A stretch of DNA of 9,842 nt, from assembly GCA_017395715.1 (NCBI GenBank), contig JAFQNZ010000120.1, forward strand, positions 1 to 9,842. The letters run 5' to 3'. Source of the stretch: Clostridia bacterium. GTDB lineage: Bacteria > Bacillota > Clostridia > Oscillospirales > CAG-272. Shown in pieces: positions 6,043 through 9,842 of the stretch (position 1 is the first letter of the stretch; the number at the start of each line of letters is the position of its first letter). A model generated the notes under the pieces. That model did not search any database. It was not told the DNA's origin and was given only the letters and a program-made list of their open reading frames with translations. Position numbers and translations under genes: made by a program.

Positions 6043-7092
6043 ATGGCAAAGATCAAACTGTGCTGTCTGTTCGGCGGCGCATCGGAAGAACATGAGGTGT
6101 CGCTTGTCAGCGCCCATTCGGTTCTTTCGCAGATAGATGTTGAAAAATACGAGATCACGACGGTGGGCATTACCAAAGCGGGCAAGTGGCTGTTATTTGA
6201 GGGCGCGCTTTCCGATCTAACTGCCGAAACTTGGCAGAATTTTGCCACCAAGGAAGTGATTCTGCCTGCCACCAAAGGGGCAGGGGAGATCTATATTTTG
6301 GAGGGGGACTCGATCACCCGAAGAAAGATCGACGTGGTATTCCCGATCATGCACGGCAAAAACTGCGAGGACGGCACGCTTCAAGGGCTTTTTGAGCTTT
6401 GCGGCATCCCGTTTGTGGGTCCCGGTTGCCTTTCGTCGGCAGTTTGCATGGATAAGGCTTCCACCAAGATGATTCTCAAAAATTACGGCATTCCCCAAGC
6501 GGCGGCTCTTGCGGTGGATGCGGTTGAGATTCGCAAAATGCCCTCTCGCATTGCGCTGGCGTCTGAGGCACTCGGCTCGCCGCTCTTTGTGAAGCCATCG
6601 GCTTCGGGCTCGTCCTGCGGCGTGAGCCGTGTGAATACGCCATCGGAGCTTTTGCCTGCGCTGGAAAAGGCACTTCTTTCGGACAGCCGTGTGTTGATTG
6701 AAGAGTGCATCAAGGGTGCGGAAGTGGAAGTGGCGGTGCTTGGCAATGCCGACCCGATCGTTTCGATTCCCGGTGAGATCGCACCCGGCAGTGAGTTTTA
6801 CGATTACGATACCAAATACAAAAACGACACGGCATCTTATTACATCCCCGCGCGCATTTCGGATTCTGCGATGGCAAAGGTGAGACAGTACGCCCAGAAG
6901 ATCTACAAGATCCTCGGCTGCAAGGGGCTTGCCCGTGTGGACTTTTTCGTGGACGGCGAGCGAGTGGTGTTCAACGAGATCAACACCCTCCCCGGCTTTA
7001 CCTCGATCAGTATGTACCCCAAAATGATGGAAGCTTCGGGCATTCCGTATGCGGAGCTGATCGACCGTTTGATTCAGCTGGCAATGGAATAA
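6043..7092 (+). CDS. ddl: D-alanine--D-alanine ligase
   Basis: The protein has 349 residues, the normal length. Ddl joins two D-alanines with ATP to make the dipeptide that MurF adds to the peptidoglycan precursor in the cytoplasm. The N-terminal LFGGASEEHEVSLVSAHSVL (9-28) holds the conserved glutamate of the D-Ala site. MHGKNCEDGTLQG follows, then the ATP-grasp loop PSASGSSCGVSRV, the omega loop FYDYDTKY (252-259) with its tyrosine, and the Mg-binding NEIN (311-314). Tyr in the omega-loop KY is the mark of D-Ala-D-Ala ligases; D-Ala-D-Lac ligases of the VanA type have His there. The HGKxxEDG and FELxGIPFVG...SSAxCMDK wording resembles the VanA/Ddl branch. It is last in the recG operon and is followed by a strong terminator. 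Confidence 0.95.
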   Translation: MAKIKLCCLFGGASEEHEVSLVSAHSVLSQIDVEKYEITTVGITKAGKWLLFEGALSDLTAETWQNFATKEVILPATKGAGEIYILEGDSITRRKIDVVFPIMHGKNCEDGTLQGLFELCGIPFVGPGCLSSAVCMDKASTKMILKNYGIPQAAALAVDAVEIRKMPSRIALASEALGSPLFVKPSASGSSCGVSRVNTPSELLPALEKALLSDSRVLIEECIKGAEVEVAVLGNADPIVSIPGEIAPGSEFYDYDTKYKNDTASYYIPARISDSAMAKVRQYAQKIYKILGCKGLARVDFFVDGERVVFNEINTLPGFTSISMYPKMMEASGIPYAELIDRLIQLAME

Positions 7093-7099
7093 AAATTGA

Positions 7100-7140
7100 A
7101 AAGGAGTTTCGCTTATGTTGGCGAGACTCCTTTGTTTTTT
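7100..7140 (+). terminator. Rho-independent terminator of the recG-prmC-cimA-ddl operon
   Basis: A 13-bp stem, AAAGGAGTTTCGC (7100-7112) with GCGAGACTCCTTT (7121-7133), encloses an eight-base loop and is followed by GTTTTTT. The single imperfect pair is a G-U wobble only in plus-strand RNA, which confirms the orientation. It begins eight bases after the ddl stop. Confidence 0.9.
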
Positions 7141-7187
7141 CTCATGTTTTTGGCAAAACAAGCCTTGTTTTAACGAAAAAATGAACC

Positions 7188-7291
7188 ATCCGGTAGGGGG
7201 CGGCGCCCACGACGACCCGTTTTCAATAATCAAATCTTGTTTTCTGGATTTGATCGTTCTCGGGTTGTCGTGGGCGCCAACCCCTACCGAT
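7188..7291. repeat. Long imperfect palindrome (REP/MITE-like foldback)
   Basis: The left arm (7188-7219, with GGTAGGGG and GGCGCCCACGAC) is complementary to the right arm (7261-7291). The stem is about 29 positions with two adjacent mismatches, one G-T pair and one bulged base. Inside, ATCAAATC (7229-7236) pairs with GATTTGAT (7247-7254), so the whole 104 bases fold into one rod. It lies between the terminators of two convergent genes and has no convincing ORF. From memory, palindromes with GTAGGGG ends recur as intergenic repeats in clostridial genomes. Membership of such a family has not been tested. Confidence 0.7.
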
Positions 7292-7310
7292 ACGCGATTC
7301 TAAACCAAAT

Positions 7311-7350
7311 CAAATACAAAAAGAGTTCCGCATTGATTGCAGAACTCTTT
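7311..7350 (-). terminator. Rho-independent terminator of the PPP-like gene (possibly bidirectional)
   Basis: On the minus strand AAAGAGTTC pairs with GAACTCTTT (7350-7342 with 7328-7320). The stem is extended inward by TGCA/TGCG, including a wobble that exists only in minus-strand RNA, and the loop is ATCAA. Five T residues follow, starting in the last stem bases. It starts five bases after the stop of the phosphatase-like gene. On the plus strand the stem is followed by GTTTTTT, so it may also stop rightward transcription. Confidence 0.8.
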
Positions 7351-7355
7351 GTTTT

Positions 7356-8039
7356 TTACACGTAAAATTCTTCGCCCGTGTCGAGGCAGAGGCAAGCGAG
7401 GTCTTCGCCTTCGGCAACGCCGCAGTTGATGCCGATCTGACCGTTGCGGCGGTAGATTCTGCCGCGGTGGTCTTCGCTATACATAAAGGTAGGCGTTTTA
7501 CCGGTAACCAAAATCTTGTTGTCGAAATACTCGCGCGAAAAATCAGGCTCGGCGGCGAGAAGCTCCTTGATGCTGTATGAATCGAGCGATTTATTCTTAT
7601 CAAAATCGGGAAGACCCGCGTGGACAAGGACGTAGTTTGTGCCGCCTGCCGTGATCTCGTCGTATGCCACAAATTCATCGCGGATGAATTCTAAAACGTC
7701 GGCTTGGCTTTCTTCGGAAAGAGAGCGAAATTCGGTGACGGTGGTCATGCCGCCCTCGGAGAGCCACTTGGCAAAGGCGGCGCGAAAGGCGGGGTCGTTT
7801 TTCGCTTTGTCGCTGTTCATTTTGGAAAGCATACGGAGTGCTTTATAGTCGCATTCGCCGATGATGGGGAAGACGTTACAGCGCATCAGGGCATCCTGCA
7901 TGATGGCAAACGGGGCAGGACCTTTGTCGCAGATGTTGCCGAGCAAAAACAGGCTGTCGGAATCTTTTAACTTGATGGTTTTTAACATTTCTTTGTATTT
8001 TTCAAAATGACCGTGCAGGTCGCTCATGACGTAATTCAT
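7356..8039 (-). CDS. PPP-family metallophosphatase-like protein with degenerate active-site motifs
   Basis: The protein has 227 residues and resembles bacterial serine/threonine phosphatases of the PPP superfamily. It starts MNYVMSDLHG, the usual opening (D7 and H9 kept). VHAGL (139-143) and the KWLSEGGMTT segment (91-100) are also kept. Other signature motifs are changed. GDxxDRG reads GNICDKG (34-40), so the bridging aspartate is Asn35. GNHE/D reads GECD (61-64), losing both the metal-binding Asn and the acid His. The GHT metal histidine is GKT (180-182). Reduced or lost phosphatase activity, or a regulatory or binding role, is inferred; the substrate is unknown. GGGAGG six bases upstream fixes the start at 8039. 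It is monocistronic, with its own promoter and terminator, and divergent from thiI. Confidence 0.85.
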   Translation of the reverse strand: MNYVMSDLHGHFEKYKEMLKTIKLKDSDSLFLLGNICDKGPAPFAIMQDALMRCNVFPIIGECDYKALRMLSKMNSDKAKNDPAFRAAFAKWLSEGGMTTVTEFRSLSEESQADVLEFIRDEFVAYDEITAGGTNYVLVHAGLPDFDKNKSLDSYSIKELLAAEPDFSREYFDNKILVTGKTPTFMYSEDHRGRIYRRNGQIGINCGVAEGEDLACLCLDTGEEFYV

Positions 8040-8045
8040 ACGATT

Positions 8046-8051
8046 CCTCCC
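8046..8051 (-). promoter_or_regulatory. Ribosome binding site that decides the PPP-like start
   Basis: GGGAGG on the minus strand lies six bases before the ATG at 8039. A longer in-frame start at 8075 has no SD and lies at the -10 box, so it is rejected. Confidence 0.75.
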
Positions 8052-8075
8052 AAAGGTGAAATATCTTACTATCAT

Positions 8076-8104
8076 ATTTTACCATAGCTTGCGCGCTTAA
8101 ACAA
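8076..8104 (-). promoter_or_regulatory. Promoter of the PPP-like gene
   Basis: The minus-strand -35 box TTGTTT (8104-8099) and -10 box TAAAAT (8081-8076) are 17 bases apart. The -10 matches consensus at five of six positions. Transcription would begin near 8069, about 30 bases before the start codon. Confidence 0.55.
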
Positions 8105-8123
8105 TAGTTTTTTTGAAATTTCG

Positions 8124-8152
8124 TTGCAATTTACAAGAAGTTGTGATACAAT
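8124..8152 (+). promoter_or_regulatory. Promoter of thiI and the phosphatase gene
   Basis: TTGCAA (8124-8129) and TACAAT (8147-8152) are spaced by 17 bases. Transcription would begin near 8159. The 44-base leader is T-rich, with eight T residues at 8179-8186. The -35 box is separated by 19 bases from the -35 of the divergent PPP-like promoter. Confidence 0.65.
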
Positions 8153-8190
8153 GAGGGCGGCTTATTTTTATTTGATGGTTTTTTTTGAAA

Positions 8191-8197
8191 AGAGGAG
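8191..8197 (+). promoter_or_regulatory. Ribosome binding site that decides the thiI start
   Basis: AGAGGAG lies five bases before the ATG at 8203. An in-frame TTG at 8185 precedes this site and is therefore not the start. Confidence 0.7.
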
Positions 8198-8202
8198 TCA
8201 AA

Positions 8203-9378
8203 ATGAGAGAAGTAATTTTGTGTAAGTACGGCGAGATCGTACTGAAAGGGCTGAATAAGTCCTATTTTGAATCGACCATGGTATCTGCCGTGAAGAGAAG
8301 AATGGCAGGCCTTGGCAACTGCGACATTCACTACGGTCAGTCTGTTTTGTATATTGAACCGCTTGACGACGATTTTGCGTTTGAAGAAGCACTCCGCCGT
8401 GTGAAGTGCGTATTCGGTATTGTCAACGTCATCCGCGCAGCATCCTGCGAAAAAAATCTTGAGGCGATTCTCGCAACCGCCAAGGAATATCTTCCCGACT
8501 ATCTGCGCGGCGCGAAAAGCTTTAAGGTGACAGGCAAGCGTGCCGACAAGCGTTTCCCCATGACATCCCCCGAAATTTCCGCGCAGGTGGGCGGCGCGAT
8601 CCTTTCGGTGATGCCCAAAATTGACGTAGATCTTTACAACCCCGAAAAGCTCGTTCACGTGGAGATCCGCGAAAACGCCGCCTTTTTGCACGCCGACGAT
8701 TCGCGCGGTGCGGGCGGTATCCCCTCGGGTACAAGCGGACGCGCACTGCTTTTACTTTCAGGTGGTATCGACAGCCCCGTGGCAGGCTATATGGTTGCCA
8801 AAAGAGGCGCTGTGATCGAAGCGCTTCACTTTGAAAGCTTCCCCTACACCAGCGAGCGCGCCAAGGAAAAGGTGCTTGAGCTTGCCCGTCTTGTGACCGA
8901 ATACACCGGCAAGATGAACGTGCACGTGATCTCGCTCACCAAGATTCAGGAAGAACTGAAGAAAAGCATCAACGAAGAATATTTCACGCTCCTTCTGCGC
9001 CGCTCGATGATGCGCCTTGCCGAGAGAGTGGCAAAGAAGCATCACTGCGAAGCACTTGTAACAGGCGAAAGCCTCGGTCAGGTGGCAAGCCAGACCATGC
9101 AGGCACTTGGCGTGACCGACAGCGTGGTGGATATGCCGGTCTTCCGTCCCTGCATCGGTATGGACAAAGAGGAAATCATCACCATTGCGCGCATGATCAA
9201 CACCTTTGAAACCTCGATTCTGCCTTACGAAGACTGTTGCACCGTCTTTACGCCCAAGCACCCGAAGACCCGTCCCGCGCTTGACAAGGTGATTGCCGAA
9301 GAGAAGAAGCTTGACATGGCGGCGCTGGAAGACGAAGCGTTTGCCGCCATTGAAGATATTGTGATCAAGACCTATTGA
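8203..9378 (+). CDS. thiI: tRNA 4-thiouridine synthase ThiI (short form, no rhodanese domain)
   Basis: The protein has 391 residues. ThiI adenylates uridine 8 of tRNA and replaces its oxygen with sulfur. In some bacteria it also supplies sulfur for the thiamine thiazole. The order is an N-terminal ferredoxin-like part (1-60), a THUMP RNA-binding domain (about 60-165) and a PP-loop AMP-forming domain with SGGIDSP (186-192). TGESLGQVASQT (287-298) and YEDCCTVFTPKHPKTRP follow. Cys345/Cys346 occupy the position of the E. coli catalytic Cys344. The rhodanese domain with E. coli Cys456 is absent, as in Bacillus-type ThiI, so persulfide sulfur should come from a dedicated cysteine desulfurase. None is encoded in this window, although in Bacilli one is often adjacent. 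The next gene begins one base after the stop. Confidence 0.95.
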   Translation: MREVILCKYGEIVLKGLNKSYFESTMVSAVKRRMAGLGNCDIHYGQSVLYIEPLDDDFAFEEALRRVKCVFGIVNVIRAASCEKNLEAILATAKEYLPDYLRGAKSFKVTGKRADKRFPMTSPEISAQVGGAILSVMPKIDVDLYNPEKLVHVEIRENAAFLHADDSRGAGGIPSGTSGRALLLLSGGIDSPVAGYMVAKRGAVIEALHFESFPYTSERAKEKVLELARLVTEYTGKMNVHVISLTKIQEELKKSINEEYFTLLLRRSMMRLAERVAKKHHCEALVTGESLGQVASQTMQALGVTDSVVDMPVFRPCIGMDKEEIITIARMINTFETSILPYEDCCTVFTPKHPKTRPALDKVIAEEKKLDMAALEDEAFAAIEDIVIKTY

Positions 9379-9379
9379 T

Positions 9380-9842
9380 ATGATCAAGATCTTATTTATC
9401 TGCCACGGCAACATCTGCCGCTCGCCGATGGCGGAGTTTATATTCAAATCAATTGTAAAAAAAGCGGGCAGGGAAAAGGATTTTGTGATTGCCTCTGCCG
9501 CCACGAGCAGCGAAGAGATTTGGGGCGGGCTTGGCAATCCTGTTTATCCGCCTGCCAAGGCGGAGCTGTTGAAGCACGGCATCACCTGTGAAGGCAAGCG
9601 TGCGGTACAGCTGCAGAAGAGTGACTACCGCAAATACGATCTTTTGATCGGTATGGACACGGTGAACATCAAGAACATTCTGCGCACGGTGGGTGGTGAC
9701 CCCGACGGCAAGGTGCATAAATTACTTTCGTTTGCTGGAAGGGATGATGACGTTGCCGACCCGTGGTACAGTGATGCCTTTGACGTGGCGTATGCCGATA
9801 TTGAAACAGGCTGTCTTGCGCTTTGGCAACACCTTTGTGAGA
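9380..9842 (+). CDS. Low-molecular-weight protein tyrosine phosphatase (partial, right edge)
   Basis: The frame is open for 154 codons to the window edge, and the family is about 150-165 residues, so only a few residues are missing. The N-terminus MIKILFICHGNICRSPMAE holds the P-loop C-x5-R-S (C8, R14). DPWY (127-130) carries the general acid Asp127. The hydrolase works through a cysteinyl-phosphate intermediate. The P-loop has Ile (GNICRS) where the arginine phosphatase YwlE has Thr (GNTCRS). This points to phosphotyrosine-type rather than phosphoarginine specificity, as inference from the family. The ATG is one base after the thiI stop and has no clear SD, so translation probably depends on reinitiation by ribosomes finishing thiI. 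Confidence 0.93.
   Translation, partial: MIKILFICHGNICRSPMAEFIFKSIVKKAGREKDFVIASAATSSEEIWGGLGNPVYPPAKAELLKHGITCEGKRAVQLQKSDYRKYDLLIGMDTVNIKNILRTVGGDPDGKVHKLLSFAGRDDDVADPWYSDAFDVAYADIETGCLALWQHLCE

Noticed and set aside
7155..7171. AAAACAA-GCC-TTGTTTT inverted repeat
   Set aside because: It is an A/T-only seven-bp stem just after the ddl terminator, likely too weak to matter.
6217..7233. 338-residue minus-strand ORF
   Set aside because: It is antisense to ddl and crosses its terminator, with composition typical of a reverse-frame shadow.
7115..7303. 62-residue plus-strand ORF starting in the ddl terminator loop
   Set aside because: It reads through the terminator and the palindromic element, and has no SD.
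8175..8225. Short upstream ORF overlapping the thiI start
   Set aside because: It has 16 codons, no SD, and a chance frame over the T-rich leader.
8758..9537. 259-residue minus-strand ORF
   Set aside because: It is antisense to thiI and the tyrosine phosphatase, both of which have full family motifs.

Overview
The window looks like chromosomal DNA from a Bacillota (Clostridia-like) bacterium. The signs are strong purine-rich Shine-Dalgarno sites (AAAGGAG, GGGGGAG), TTGxxx-N17-TAnnnT promoters, U-tailed intrinsic terminators, a short ThiI without a rhodanese domain, and a mid-range base composition by eye. The genus cannot be told from the sequence. Most of the window is housekeeping, with accessory structure in the two intergenic regions.

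Layout: (1) 1-1014, minus strand, a GNAT acetyltransferase of the Eis type, cut by the left edge. (2) 1015-1528, a 514-base divergent region. It holds back-to-back promoters, three inverted repeats and a doubtful 90-residue Cys-rich membrane ORF that would be co-transcribed ahead of the acetyltransferase. (3) 1529-7092, a plus-strand operon recG-prmC-cimA-ddl. Its genes are spaced 19, -20 and 36 bases apart, and it is closed by a clear terminator. (4) 7141-7319, a non-coding interval between convergent genes. It contains a roughly 104-base foldback element. (5) 7356-8039, minus strand, a PPP-family metallophosphatase-like protein with several metal-binding motifs changed. (6) 8203 to the right edge, thiI followed after one base by a low-molecular-weight protein tyrosine phosphatase, which is cut by the edge.

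The four-gene operon joins DNA repair (RecG), release-factor methylation (PrmC), isoleucine precursor synthesis (CimA) and cell-wall precursor synthesis (Ddl). Growth-linked co-expression is more likely than a shared pathway. The thiI/phosphatase pair and the phosphatase-like gene are fired from divergent promoters only 19 bases apart.

No CRISPR array, insertion sequence, tRNA or rRNA was seen, and no clear new multi-gene system. The items most worth a second look are the degenerate PPP protein, the structured leader upstream of the acetyltransferase (including two mutually exclusive hairpins, one of which would cover an SD), and the large palindrome at 7188-7291.
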